Source: RAM1 sp050247515
Lineage (GTDB): Bacteria; Pseudomonadota; Gammaproteobacteria; Burkholderiales; Burkholderiaceae_C
DNA length: 64,000 nt
Reading direction: 5' to 3'
NCBI GenBank assembly: GCA_050247515.1
Contig: JBFWUB010000016.1
Location: 50,613 to 114,612, forward strand
Below the pieces are notes generated by a model. It had not been told where the DNA came from and ran no database searches. It saw only the letters and a list, made by a program, of their open reading frames with translations. This document shows positions 15,203-23,002 of this stretch, piece by piece. Position 1 is the stretch's first letter. Every line of letters begins with the position of its first letter. The position numbers and the translations under genes were made by a program.

Positions 15203-16877
15203 AGGCGTCGTGGGTGCTCAAAAACACCTTGCCTTGCAACCGCTGGCCCAGCTCGGTGCCGCGCAGGCGGTCCATCACCGGGCCCTTGACCTCGGCCAGC
15301 GTGAACTCGATGCCACGCTCGGCAAGGTTGCGCTGCATCTGCGTCAGCACGCCGAGTGCCGTGGCGTCGATCTGGTTGATGGCCGAGCAGATCAGCACAA
15401 CCCGCCGCACGGTGGCATCGCGCGCCAGCAGGGCCTCGATGCGGTCTTCCACCACCGTGGCGTTGGCAAAAAACAGGCTCTCGTCCACCCGCACCGCCAG
15501 CAGCCCGGGCACGGTCTGCACGGCGTAGCGCTCGACGTTGCGGAAATGCTGTGTACCCGGCAGACGGCCCACCACCGCAATGTGCGGGTGGGTGTTGCGC
15601 CAGACGATGGTGCCCAGTGACAGCGCCACGCCCAGGAGGATGCCCGCTTCCACGCCAAGCAGCACCACGCCTGCGGCCGTGGCCAGCAGCGCCAGCGCGT
15701 CGGCGCGGTCGTAGTGCCAGGTGTGGCGCAGCGTCTGCAGATCAATCAGGGAAGTCACCGCAACGATGATGGTGGCCGCCAGCACCGCATGGGGCAGGTA
15801 GAAGAACCAGCCCGTCAGCGCAGCGATCACCACCGCCATCAGCACGGCCGAGATCACGCCGGCCAGCGGTGTCTGCGCGCCGGCGGCAAAGTTGACCACC
15901 GAACGCGCGAAGCCACCCGTGACCGGGTAGCCGCCCGACAATGCGCTGGCCACGTTGGCCGCGCCCAGGCCCAGCAGCTCGCGGTTGGGCTGGATGCGTT
16001 GCTGGCGCTTGAGCGCCAGCGACTGCGCCACCGAAACACTCTCCACAAAGCCCACCAGCGAAATCAGCAGCGCGGGCAGCCACAGCTGGCCCAGCGTGAC
16101 CATGCCGGGCACGGGCAGGCTGAGCTGCGGCAGGCCCTGGGGTACGGCGCCCACCACGCTCACGCCGGCCGACTGGTCCAGCCGCAGCAGGCCCACCACG
16201 GCGGTGGAGGCGACCACCGCCAGCATGGGCGCAAGCTTGGCCAGCAGATCGGCTGCCCTGGCGCCCAGGCCGATGTGTTGCAGCGCGCGGGCCATCCAGC
16301 GGCGCGCCGCCCACAAAAACAGCAGGCTGGCCAGGCCGATGGCCAGCGTGACGGGCCGGGTTTGCGGCAGCGCCGTGGCCAGGCCGTGCAGCACTTGCAG
16401 CACGTCACTGCCCGCGACCTTCACGCCCAGGATGTGTTTGATCTGCCCCACCGCGATCAGCAGCGCCGAGCCGGTGATGAAGCCGCTGATGACCGGGTGG
16501 CTCAGGAAATACGCGAGGAAGCCCAGGCGCAGCGCGCCAAAGGCCAGCAGCATCACGCCCGACAGCAGTGACAGCTGCATTGCCAGCGCCACGTACGCGG
16601 CGGAGCCCGCCGCCGCCAGTGGCTGCAACGCGCTGGCCGTCATGAGCGAGGCCACGGCCACGGGACCCACCGCCAGGGTCATGCTGGAGCCGAACAGGGC
16701 GTAGGCGATGATGGGCAGGATGCTGGCGTACAGCCCCACCTCGGGCGGCAGTCCGGCCAGCAGCGCATAGGCCAGGCTCTGCGGGATCAGCATCACCGTG
16801 ACGATGATGCCGGCGGTCAGGTCCCCGGCGAACCAGGCCCGCTGGTAGTGGCGCAACCATTCAGGAAGCCATTTCAT
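15168..16877 (-). CDS. SulP family inorganic anion transporter with STAS domain
   Basis: A 569-residue protein. The N-terminal part has the SulP signature (GDLTAGIIVTVMLIPQSLAYALLAGLPP in outline) and about 10-12 membrane helices. The C-terminal 120 residues are a STAS domain (VDESLFFANATVVEDRIEALL, LICSAINQIDATALGVL). SulP proteins carry sulfate, bicarbonate or related anions. As the last gene of the sulfur operon led by the BigR-type repressor, it probably moves sulfate, sulfite or thiosulfate, perhaps for export of oxidised sulfur; that is inference from context. Confidence 0.88.
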   Translation of the reverse strand: MKWLPEWLRHYQRAWFAGDLTAGIIVTVMLIPQSLAYALLAGLPPEVGLYASILPIIAYALFGSSMTLAVGPVAVASLMTASALQPLAAAGSAAYVALAMQLSLLSGVMLLAFGALRLGFLAYFLSHPVISGFITGSALLIAVGQIKHILGVKVAGSDVLQVLHGLATALPQTRPVTLAIGLASLLFLWAARRWMARALQHIGLGARAADLLAKLAPMLAVVASTAVVGLLRLDQSAGVSVVGAVPQGLPQLSLPVPGMVTLGQLWLPALLISLVGFVESVSVAQSLALKRQQRIQPNRELLGLGAANVASALSGGYPVTGGFARSVVNFAAGAQTPLAGVISAVLMAVVIAALTGWFFYLPHAVLAATIIVAVTSLIDLQTLRHTWHYDRADALALLATAAGVVLLGVEAGILLGVALSLGTIVWRNTHPHIAVVGRLPGTQHFRNVERYAVQTVPGLLAVRVDESLFFANATVVEDRIEALLARDATVRRVVLICSAINQIDATALGVLTQMQRNLAERGIEFTLAEVKGPVMDRLRGTELGQRLQGKVFLSTHDAFMQPVPAPPRP

Positions 16878-16918
16878 CGCCGGGCCTTTCGTCTCGCGGG
16901 TGTGTTGGCGCGCAGCGG

Positions 16919-17260
16919 TTATTGGCCGGTGGCCAGGCTGTACAGCTGGGCCGAGCGTGCGCCCGAGCGGCAGAACGCCAGCACGGGCCCTGGCGCCGTG
17001 GCCAGCGCCTCGCGCATGGCCAGGGCCTGTTCGGCGGTGATGGCACCGCTGACCACCGGCAGGTAGACGTAGTTCAGGCCCAGCGCCTGGGCGGCGGCCT
17101 CGAACTCGCGGCTGAGGGGCTGGCTGGGGCCGCCTTCACCGTCCGGCCGGTTGTTGATGAGGGTCTTGAAGCCCTGCGCGGCCACGGCCGGCAGGTCATG
17201 TGCCGACAGCTGTGCGGCCACGGCGAACTGCGGGGTCAGTGCTTTCGTTGGTACGGTCAT
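16919..17260 (-). CDS. TIGR01244 / DUF442 sulfurtransferase-phosphatase-like protein
   Basis: A 113-residue protein with the DUF442 pattern: FKTLINNRPDGE, LNYVYLPV and the active loop CRSGARS with Cys97. This is the rhodanese-like or phosphatase-like domain found fused to or near persulfide dioxygenases (the Blh type). ATG 17260 is preceded by AGGAG at a good distance. It lies between a YeeE/YedE gene and SulP in the same operon. Confidence 0.88.
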   Translation of the reverse strand: MTVPTKALTPQFAVAAQLSAHDLPAVAAQGFKTLINNRPDGEGGPSQPLSREFEAAAQALGLNYVYLPVVSGAITAEQALAMREALATAPGPVLAFCRSGARSAQLYSLATGQ

Positions 17261-17297
17261 GGGTGACTCCTGTTGGGAACTGGCAGTGGCAGGGTTT

Positions 17298-17738
17298 TCA
17301 GTGCGCGCCCGCCGGATCGCGCGGTGCACGGCGTTCCAGCAGCTCGAACACGTACATGCCGGCGACCATGGCCGCCACGAACACAGCCGCCTTGGGTTGG
17401 CCCGCGCCCAGCGAGACCAGCGCCGGGCCGGGACAGAACCCTGCCAGGCCCCAGCCCGCGCCGAACACCAGGCCCCCCAACACCAGCCGGCGATCGACGT
17501 CGTTGGACTTCGGCAGGTGCAGCGCGCCCCCCAGGAAGGTGGTGGTGCGTTTGCGGGCGATGGCAAACGCGAACACACCCACCATGATGGCCCCACCCAT
17601 CACCAGGGCGAGCGACGGGTCCCATTGGCCGAACAGGTCGAGGAAGCCGGTCACCTTGCCGGGGTCGGTCATGCCCGAGAGGATCAGGCCAATGCCGAAC
17701 AGCAGGCCCACGGCGAATTCAGACAGGCGGTGTTGCAT
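17298..17738 (-). CDS. YeeE/YedE (DUF6691) half-transporter
   Basis: A 146-residue membrane protein with four predicted helices. The family signature is present: GIGLILSGMTDPGKVTGFLD and GWGLAGFCPGPAL with a conserved Cys. YeeE-type proteins take up thiosulfate, and short paired versions are typical of BigR-controlled operons. It is paired with the upstream gene at 17766-18197, and together they make the equivalent of one full-length transporter. Confidence 0.9.
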   Translation of the reverse strand: MQHRLSEFAVGLLFGIGLILSGMTDPGKVTGFLDLFGQWDPSLALVMGGAIMVGVFAFAIARKRTTTFLGGALHLPKSNDVDRRLVLGGLVFGAGWGLAGFCPGPALVSLGAGQPKAAVFVAAMVAGMYVFELLERRAPRDPAGAH

Positions 17739-17765
17739 GAAGTGCTCCTTGATTGGCGAAGCGGC

Positions 17766-18197
17766 TCACGCGAAAGCGTGGCGCGCGAGGTAGACGGTGA
17801 CAAAGCCCGCGCCCATGAAGGCCAGCGTGGCCACCAGCGAACGCGGCGACAGTCGCGACAGGCCACAGACGCCATGGCCGCTGGTGCAGCCCGAGCCATA
17901 ACGCGTGCCCACGCCGACCAGCAGGCCGGCGATCACGATGGTGGCCCAGCCGGCGTCGATGCGCGGCGCAGTCGGGCCCGCCACCACGAAATACAGCAGC
18001 GGTGCGGCGAGCATGCCGGCCAGGAAGGCCAGGCGCCAGCCGGTGTCGCCCCTGACTGGTCGCAGCAGACCGCCGAGGATGCCGCTGATGCCCAGGATGC
18101 GGCCGTTCACCAGGATGAACAGGGCCGAGGCCAGGCCCAGCAGAATGCCGCCGGCCAGCGAGGCCCAGGGCGTGAAATGTGTCCAGTCGATGGTCAT
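17766..18197 (-). CDS. YeeE/YedE half-transporter
   Basis: A 143-residue membrane protein with GILLGLASALFILVNGRILGISGILGG in outline and the motif GSGCTSGHGVCGLSRLSPRS, which carries two conserved Cys and marks the pore region of the family. It starts 6 bp after the repressor gene and precedes the DUF6691 partner by 27 bp. It probably moves a reduced sulfur compound. Confidence 0.9.
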   Translation of the reverse strand: MTIDWTHFTPWASLAGGILLGLASALFILVNGRILGISGILGGLLRPVRGDTGWRLAFLAGMLAAPLLYFVVAGPTAPRIDAGWATIVIAGLLVGVGTRYGSGCTSGHGVCGLSRLSPRSLVATLAFMGAGFVTVYLARHAFA

Positions 18198-18203
18198 GGT
18201 GTC

Positions 18204-18527
18204 CTACTCCTTGGGGGTTGCGCAAAACTGAAGATAGAGAACGTGCAGCACGGCCAGCGCCTGGGGGCTGTCGATGCGGTAGTAGATGTTTTTGCCCTCG
18301 CGGCGGGTGCTCACCAGCCCCTCGTCGCGCAGCACGCCCAACTGCTGGGACAGGGTGGGCTGCAGGATGCCGACGATTTCCTCCAGCTCGCCCACGCGCT
18401 TTTCGCCCTGGGCCAGCTGGCACAGCAGCAGCAGCCGGTCGGGGTTGGACAACGCCTTCATGAGCCGGCTGGCGCCGTCAGCCGACTGGCGCAGGACATC
18501 GATGTCCATCACAGTGTCTGCTTGCAT
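18204..18527 (-). CDS. bigR: ArsR family repressor of BigR/SqrR type (persulfide sensor)
   Basis: A 107-residue winged-helix regulator. The recognition region reads GILQPTLSQQLGVLRDEGLV, with the wing after it. Two cysteines, Cys36 (LLLLCQLAQGE) and Cys102 (LQFCATPKE), are 66 residues apart, the same spacing as the redox pair that forms a polysulfide bridge in BigR and SqrR. The gene leads the leftward sulfur operon and is divergent from the persulfide dioxygenase; the 39-bp palindrome between them is its probable operator. AAAGGAG lies upstream of the ATG. The sensor type is inferred from the Cys pair and context. Confidence 0.85.
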   Translation of the reverse strand: MQADTVMDIDVLRQSADGASRLMKALSNPDRLLLLCQLAQGEKRVGELEEIVGILQPTLSQQLGVLRDEGLVSTRREGKNIYYRIDSPQALAVLHVLYLQFCATPKE

Positions 18528-18560
18528 GATGCTCAGGCTCCTTTCAATTAACCTGGCGAT

Positions 18561-18589
18561 AGTATATTGACAAACAATATATCAGTCAA
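18561..18589 (-). promoter_or_regulatory. Promoter of the leftward sulfur operon
   Basis: On the minus strand, TTGACT (18589-18584) and TATACT (18566-18561) are spaced by 17 bp, inside the operator. It reads towards the repressor, transporter and sulfurtransferase genes. Confidence 0.8.
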
Positions 18590-18595
18590 TATACT
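18567..18595 (+). promoter_or_regulatory. Promoter of the persulfide dioxygenase gene
   Basis: TTGACA (18567-18572) and TATACT (18590-18595) are spaced by 17 bp, close to the sigma70 consensus. The -35 box here shares bases with the -10 region arm of the opposite promoter. Confidence 0.82.
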
Positions 18596-18630
18596 ATTTC
18601 CATCGCAATCAAAAACGCCAAGGAGCGCGC

Positions 18631-19491
18631 ATGAAACCTATCGTCAAAGGCTTTTTCGATCCGGCCACCTGGACCGTGAGTTACGTGGTCTATGAAAAGG
18701 ACGGCGCCGGATGCGCCATCGTGGACTCCGTGCTCGACTACGACCCGAAGTCCGGCCGCACCCGTACCACCTCGGCGGACACGCTGATCGCCTTCGTGCA
18801 GGAAAAGCAGCTCAAGGTGGAATGGATTCTTGAAACCCATGCCCATGCCGACCACCTGTCGGCGGCGCACTACCTGCGCAAGAAACTGGGCGGCAGGATC
18901 GCCATCGGCGCGGCCATCACCCAGGTGCAGGACGTGTTCAAGCGCATCTTCAACCTGGAGCCGGAATTCCGTCCCGACGGCCATCAGTTCGATCACCTGC
19001 TGAAGGACGGCGAGACCTTTGCCATCGGCGCGCTGGGCGCGACGGCGCTGTCCGTGCCCGGCCACACCCCGGCCTGCATGGCCTACCAGGTCGGTGACGC
19101 CGTGTTCGTGGGCGACACCCTGTTCATGCCCGATGTGGGCACGGCGCGCTGCGACTTCCCCGGGGGCAGCGCGCCGACGCTGTACCAGTCGGTGCGCAAG
19201 CTGCTGGCCCTGCCGGGCGATACGCGGCTGTTCATGTGCCACGACTACCCGCCGGCCGGCCGCGAAGTCGCCTGGCAGACCACCGTGGCCGCGCAACGCG
19301 CCGGCAACATCCATGTGCATGACGGCGTGAGCGAGGCCGAATTCGTGAGCATGCGCGCCGCGCGCGATGCCACGCTGGACATGCCGGTGCTGATCCTGCC
19401 GTCGGTGCAGGTCAACATCCGCGCGGGTGACATGCCGCCGGCGGAAGCCAACGGCGTGGCCTACCTCAAGATTCCGCTGAACGCGCTGTGA
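18631..19491 (+). CDS. Persulfide dioxygenase-type MBL-fold hydrolase (ETHE1/Blh-like)
   Basis: A 286-residue metallo-beta-lactamase-fold protein. The metal-binding motif is HAHADH (His70, His72, Asp74, His75), followed by GHTPACMAYQVGDAVFVGDTL in outline and the late His in CHDYPP. The sequence pattern fits ETHE1/Blh-type dioxygenases, which oxidise glutathione persulfide to sulfite with a single iron. AAGGAG precedes the ATG. It is controlled by the operator at 18559-18597 and divergent from the repressor operon, the classic Blh arrangement. Its 3' end overlaps the convergent acyltransferase by 26 bp. Confidence 0.88.
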   Translation: MKPIVKGFFDPATWTVSYVVYEKDGAGCAIVDSVLDYDPKSGRTRTTSADTLIAFVQEKQLKVEWILETHAHADHLSAAHYLRKKLGGRIAIGAAITQVQDVFKRIFNLEPEFRPDGHQFDHLLKDGETFAIGALGATALSVPGHTPACMAYQVGDAVFVGDTLFMPDVGTARCDFPGGSAPTLYQSVRKLLALPGDTRLFMCHDYPPAGREVAWQTTVAAQRAGNIHVHDGVSEAEFVSMRAARDATLDMPVLILPSVQVNIRAGDMPPAEANGVAYLKIPLNAL

Positions 19492-20398
19492 GGCTTGCGG
19501 GCGCCGGCTCGCCCAGCAGGCCCGCGATCTCGGCGTCCTTGTGCTCCCACAGGCCGGCCAGCCAGCGGTGGAAGGTTCCGCGAAACTCGCTGTCGGTGTC
19601 GTAGTCGCCGTCGGTGAACGCCGCCGGAATCGGCAGCTGGCGCGCGCGCAGCACGATGCGTGGCGCGCGCCCGCACAGGAACTGCCAGAACGTCGGCACG
19701 CCGCCGGGGTAAACAATGGTCACGTCCACCAGCGAATGGAACTGCTCGCCCATGGCATTCAGCGCCAGCGCCAGCGCGCCGGCCTTGGGCTTGAGCAGGT
19801 GCCGGTAGGGCGACGACTGCGCCCGGTGCTTGGCCGCGGTAAAGCGCGTGCCCTCGGCAAAGTTCATGACGCTGGTGGGCACCAGCGCGAATTTTTCGCA
19901 GGCGCGCCGCGTGGTTTCGCGGTCCTGGCGGCGCAGGTCGGGGTTCTTGCGCAAGGCGGCCTTGCCGTGGCGCTTCATGAACGGAAAGTCCAGCGCCCAC
20001 CAGGCCAGGCCGATCACCGGCACCCAGATCAGTTCCTGCTTCAGGAAGAACTTGAGCATGGGGATGCGCCGGTTCAACGCATGCTGCAGTACAAAGATGT
20101 CCACCCACGACTGGTGGTTGCAGTTGACCAGATACCAGCCGTGGTACGGAAGGCTGTCCACGCCCTGCACGTCCCAGGCAGTGTTCTGCGTCAGGCGCAT
20201 CCAGGCACTGTTGCAGCTGATCCACGCCGTGGCGATGGCGTTGAGCACCGGGTCCACGCGCTGGCGCACCGGCGCAAACGGCAGCACCAGCTTCACGAGC
20301 GACAGGGCAAACAGCAGCGCGCACCAGAACAGGGTGTTGAACACAAGCAGCACAAAGGCAATGACGCCCCGCGCAACCGGGGGCAGGAATGACAGCAT
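19466..20398 (-). CDS. Acyltransferase of the PlsC/YihG type
   Basis: ATG 20398 gives 310 residues. An N-terminal membrane region (VARGVIAFVLLVFNTLFWCALLF in outline) precedes the acyltransferase domain with NHQSWVD (the HX4D motif, His about 103) and the later NFAEGTRFT and VTIVYPGG blocks. These match the 1-acylglycerol-3-phosphate acyltransferase superfamily, closest to E. coli YihG, an inner membrane enzyme that shapes phospholipid acyl chains. It stands alone, convergent with the persulfide dioxygenase gene. Confidence 0.85.
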   Translation of the reverse strand: MLSFLPPVARGVIAFVLLVFNTLFWCALLFALSLVKLVLPFAPVRQRVDPVLNAIATAWISCNSAWMRLTQNTAWDVQGVDSLPYHGWYLVNCNHQSWVDIFVLQHALNRRIPMLKFFLKQELIWVPVIGLAWWALDFPFMKRHGKAALRKNPDLRRQDRETTRRACEKFALVPTSVMNFAEGTRFTAAKHRAQSSPYRHLLKPKAGALALALNAMGEQFHSLVDVTIVYPGGVPTFWQFLCGRAPRIVLRARQLPIPAAFTDGDYDTDSEFRGTFHRWLAGLWEHKDAEIAGLLGEPAPASLTARSAES

Positions 20399-20488
20399 GG
20401 GGAGGTGACCTGAAGAAAGCAGTGGCAAAGCCGTATTGTCAGCGGCGCGACCCCGCATCAGGCTGAGCCAGATCACAATACCTGCACC

Positions 20489-21193
20489 ATGCAGTTCCAG
20501 GTTGTGCGGGCGACGCGATTTGTCAGGGTCGAGGTCAGTGGCCCGGCCGACGTGGGCGCGTTCGTCAAAGGCATCCACGCCGTGGCGGCCGACACGCTGG
20601 CCCAGGGCGACCGGCTGCTGCTGGTCAACCTGCTGCAGGTCGAGGAGAGCCTGGACGCCACCGGCCACTTTGTGCTGGGCGAGCAGGTGGCGCGGCAGCT
20701 GGGGCACCTGAGCCGGCTGGCGTCGGTGGTGCCCCCCGCGCGCATGACGCGCACCAGCGAAAAGGTGGCCCGCGCGCATGGCGTGCAGTTGCGTGTGTTC
20801 GACGCCGAGCCCCCGGCGCTGGCCTGGCTGCTGGACGACGACAGCCCGTCCGGGCCCACGCCCCAGGCCGACGGCAGCCTCATGGACCCGATCCGCGCAG
20901 CCTGCTGGGACGCATGGCGCCACCTGTTTCCGCCCAATGCCCAGGCGGTGCAGCTGTCCAATGGCAACCTGGTGATCGCGTGGGCGCTGGCGCGCGACCC
21001 GCAGGCGCTGTTTGAAATGTCCACGCCGGTCACCGTGCGCTTTGAGCCACAGTTGCTGGCCAGCATGGCACAGGCCTCTGCCGTGCAGCGCCGTCGCATT
21101 GCGGCCAGCCAGGAAATGGGCATTCGCGCCGGCCTGCTGGGCTACGACCCTTACACCCGCGTACCGCAGGCGCGGGTGATCGTTCTGGGTTAG
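20489..21193 (+). CDS. SpoIIAA/STAS-like protein with C-terminal extension
   Basis: A 234-residue cytoplasmic protein. Residues 1-115 repeat the pattern of the protein at 3589-4062: a short strand RFVRVEVSG, a helix, LLLVNLLQVEESLD, then ARMTRTSEKVARAHGVQLRVFDAE. Residues 116-234 form an extra region (AACWDAWRHLFPPNAQAVQLSNGNLVIAW in outline) with no recognised family. It precedes an HD-GYP gene by 26 bp on the same strand, so a signalling role is possible. Function unknown. Confidence 0.6.
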   Translation: MQFQVVRATRFVRVEVSGPADVGAFVKGIHAVAADTLAQGDRLLLVNLLQVEESLDATGHFVLGEQVARQLGHLSRLASVVPPARMTRTSEKVARAHGVQLRVFDAEPPALAWLLDDDSPSGPTPQADGSLMDPIRAACWDAWRHLFPPNAQAVQLSNGNLVIAWALARDPQALFEMSTPVTVRFEPQLLASMAQASAVQRRRIAASQEMGIRAGLLGYDPYTRVPQARVIVLG

Positions 21194-21219
21194 GGCCGCC
21201 CCTCAAGAATCCCGCGCAC

Positions 21220-22503
21220 GTGGCCGATAACAGCGGGATGTGGAGCAAACCCGGCAATCCCGTCCCGATCGACCCGTCACAGGTCGTGGTGGGGCTGTAC
21301 ATCTGGCTGGACATGCCCTGGGCTGACCATCCTTTTCTGACCAGCCGCGTGATGGTGCGCACCAGCGCAGATGTGCGGGTCATCCAGGCAAGCGACCCCA
21401 AAGGCAGGTTGTATTACTACCCCGAGCGCAGCACGGTGGTACCGCCGCCTGTCCAAACGGCACGGTGGATGGCAACCGCCGACGAGCGGGATGCGCTGGC
21501 GGCGCAGATGGAGTCACGCCGGGAATCCAAGCGCAGGCGCCAGGCCCGGCACAGCGCCGCGCAGTCCACCGCCGGGCGCAACTGGGATGCCGCCGCGCGT
21601 GCCACCCGGGAGGCGCTCGCCAACTTCACCCAGTCGCCGCGAACAGCGGGTGCGCGGCTGGTGCAGTTGTCCTCGCAGGCTGCACGGGCGATCACCCACG
21701 GCCAGCGCGTATTGCTGCACCTGCTGGGCGACAGGAACGGCAAGGGGCATCATTACCATGCGCTCAACACCATGACACTGGGCCTGCTGCTGGGCCGCCA
21801 CGCAGGCCTGAACGAGCGTGAGCTGGCCGATCTGGCGCTGGGCGCGCTGGCGCATGACGCAGGCAAGGCGCAGGTTCCGCCAGCCATCCTGCATTCACCG
21901 CGGCGCAGGAAGTTCGAGGAAGATTTCTACCGTCAGCACGTCAGGTACAGCCTGCAGCTGGCCGAGCAGTCGGGCGCCTTCAGCCCGGGCGCGCTGGCAG
22001 TGGTGGCAGACCACCATGAGGCGGCGGACGGCACGGGCTGGCCCAGAGGCACCGGTGAAGCGGGCAAACCCGCGCTTGTCCTGGCGCTGGTCAACCGGTT
22101 TGACCGGTTGTGTACGCCGGAGGCCGCCGAACGTGAATCCATGACGCCGACCGAGGCCTTGGCCTTCATGTTCAGGCATGAGTCGGCCCGGTTTGGCGCC
22201 GCATTGCTGGGCCAGTTCATCAACCTGCTGGGCGTGTACCCGCCCGGTACCTACGTGCAGCTGGCAGGTGGTGCGCTGGGCATGGTGGTTTCGCCGGGGC
22301 AGCAAAGCCTGCAGCCCAAGGTACTGGTCTACAGCCCCGAAACGGCGCGCGAAAACGCGCCGATCTTAGACCTGGGTGAGGAGCCCGAGCTGAAAATCAT
22401 GGAGGCACTGCGCCCCGAGGCGCTGCCGCCGGATGTCCTGGAATGGCTGAATCCGCAGCAGTCGATGACGTTCTACTACTCAACACACGAAGACAATGGC
22501 TGA
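21220..22503 (+). CDS. HD-GYP-type phosphodiesterase with DUF3391 N-terminal domain, variant GYP motif
   Basis: A 427-residue protein. The N-terminal part (DPSQVVVGLYIWLDMPWADHPFL) is the DUF3391 domain, often seen before HD-GYP domains that degrade cyclic di-GMP. The HD pair is in LGALAHDAGKAQVPPAIL and a second metal-binding block is DHHEAADGTGWPRG, where the usual GYP is GWP. The later VNRFDRLCTPEA keeps one Asp of the usual ADxFDAL block. Activity is therefore uncertain. The start could be GTG 21220 or ATG 21238; neither has a strong ribosome site. The upstream STAS-like gene probably belongs to the same operon. Confidence 0.8.
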   Translation: MADNSGMWSKPGNPVPIDPSQVVVGLYIWLDMPWADHPFLTSRVMVRTSADVRVIQASDPKGRLYYYPERSTVVPPPVQTARWMATADERDALAAQMESRRESKRRRQARHSAAQSTAGRNWDAAARATREALANFTQSPRTAGARLVQLSSQAARAITHGQRVLLHLLGDRNGKGHHYHALNTMTLGLLLGRHAGLNERELADLALGALAHDAGKAQVPPAILHSPRRRKFEEDFYRQHVRYSLQLAEQSGAFSPGALAVVADHHEAADGTGWPRGTGEAGKPALVLALVNRFDRLCTPEAAERESMTPTEALAFMFRHESARFGAALLGQFINLLGVYPPGTYVQLAGGALGMVVSPGQQSLQPKVLVYSPETARENAPILDLGEEPELKIMEALRPEALPPDVLEWLNPQQSMTFYYSTHEDNG

Positions 22504-22511
22504 GGGGCAAC

Positions 22512-22931
22512 TCAGGCCGCCACCACCAGACCGCAGGCATACAGCAACAGGGCGAGCATGACCCCGCGAAACGGGATGCTGAACCAGTAGCGCCAGCCCA
22601 GGTGCGCATACGCGCCCAGCAATGCCAGGCCCAGCACCTGCAAAAAGCGGGACTGGGCCAGCATGCCTGGCTGCCACAGTGCGAGATAGCCCCACACCAG
22701 GCCAAACAACATGGCGCCGTAGCTGTGGCTGGCATTGAAGCCGACCCATGCCTTCCACATCGATGTATCGCGTGTGATGAATGGCGTGGTTTCCTGCATC
22801 GCCGCCAGCACGGTGGCGTCACGCGGGTGAAAGCGCCGGCCGTGAAACGTGAACACGAGGTGCATCAGGCCCAGCGTGAAGACGATGGCGGCGCTGGCGG
22901 CCACCAGCCAGGAAACAGCAAGCAGGTTCAT
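22512..22931 (-). CDS. Four-helix membrane protein of unknown function
   Basis: ATG 22931 gives 139 residues with four hydrophobic segments (for example SWLVAASAAIVFTLGLMHL and FRGVMLALLLYACGLVVAA). Conserved-looking residues include HLVFTFHGRRFHPRD and NASHSYGAMLFGLVWGYLAL. No family is named with confidence. It is divergent from the TetR gene at 23003, with a palindrome between the two starts, so it is probably its target. Confidence 0.6.
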   Translation of the reverse strand: MNLLAVSWLVAASAAIVFTLGLMHLVFTFHGRRFHPRDATVLAAMQETTPFITRDTSMWKAWVGFNASHSYGAMLFGLVWGYLALWQPGMLAQSRFLQVLGLALLGAYAHLGWRYWFSIPFRGVMLALLLYACGLVVAA

Positions 22932-22935
22932 GCGG

Positions 22936-22963
22936 GGCTTTCTTTCTGATGGAAAGACAGGCC
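22936..22963. promoter_or_regulatory. Imperfect palindrome between a membrane protein gene and a TetR gene
   Basis: Core CTTTCTGATGGAAAG is flanked by outer bases GGCTTT and GACAGGCC that partly pair, giving a 28-bp dyad. It lies just upstream of the leftward start at 22931 and about 40 bp before the TetR start, a fitting place for an autoregulated TetR operator. Confidence 0.45.
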
Positions 22964-23002
22964 CATCATGCGCGCCAATGTTTCTCGTGTCAAGATAGGG
23001 CC

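Larger units (their letters stand above)
18559..18597. promoter_or_regulatory. 39-bp operator: perfect 13-bp inverted repeats with a 13-bp centre
   Basis: Arms ATAGTATATTGAC (18559-18571) and GTCAATATACTAT (18585-18597) are exact reverse complements. The site covers both divergent promoters completely and is AT-rich in a GC-rich genome. It is the likely binding site of the BigR-type repressor. Confidence 0.85.
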
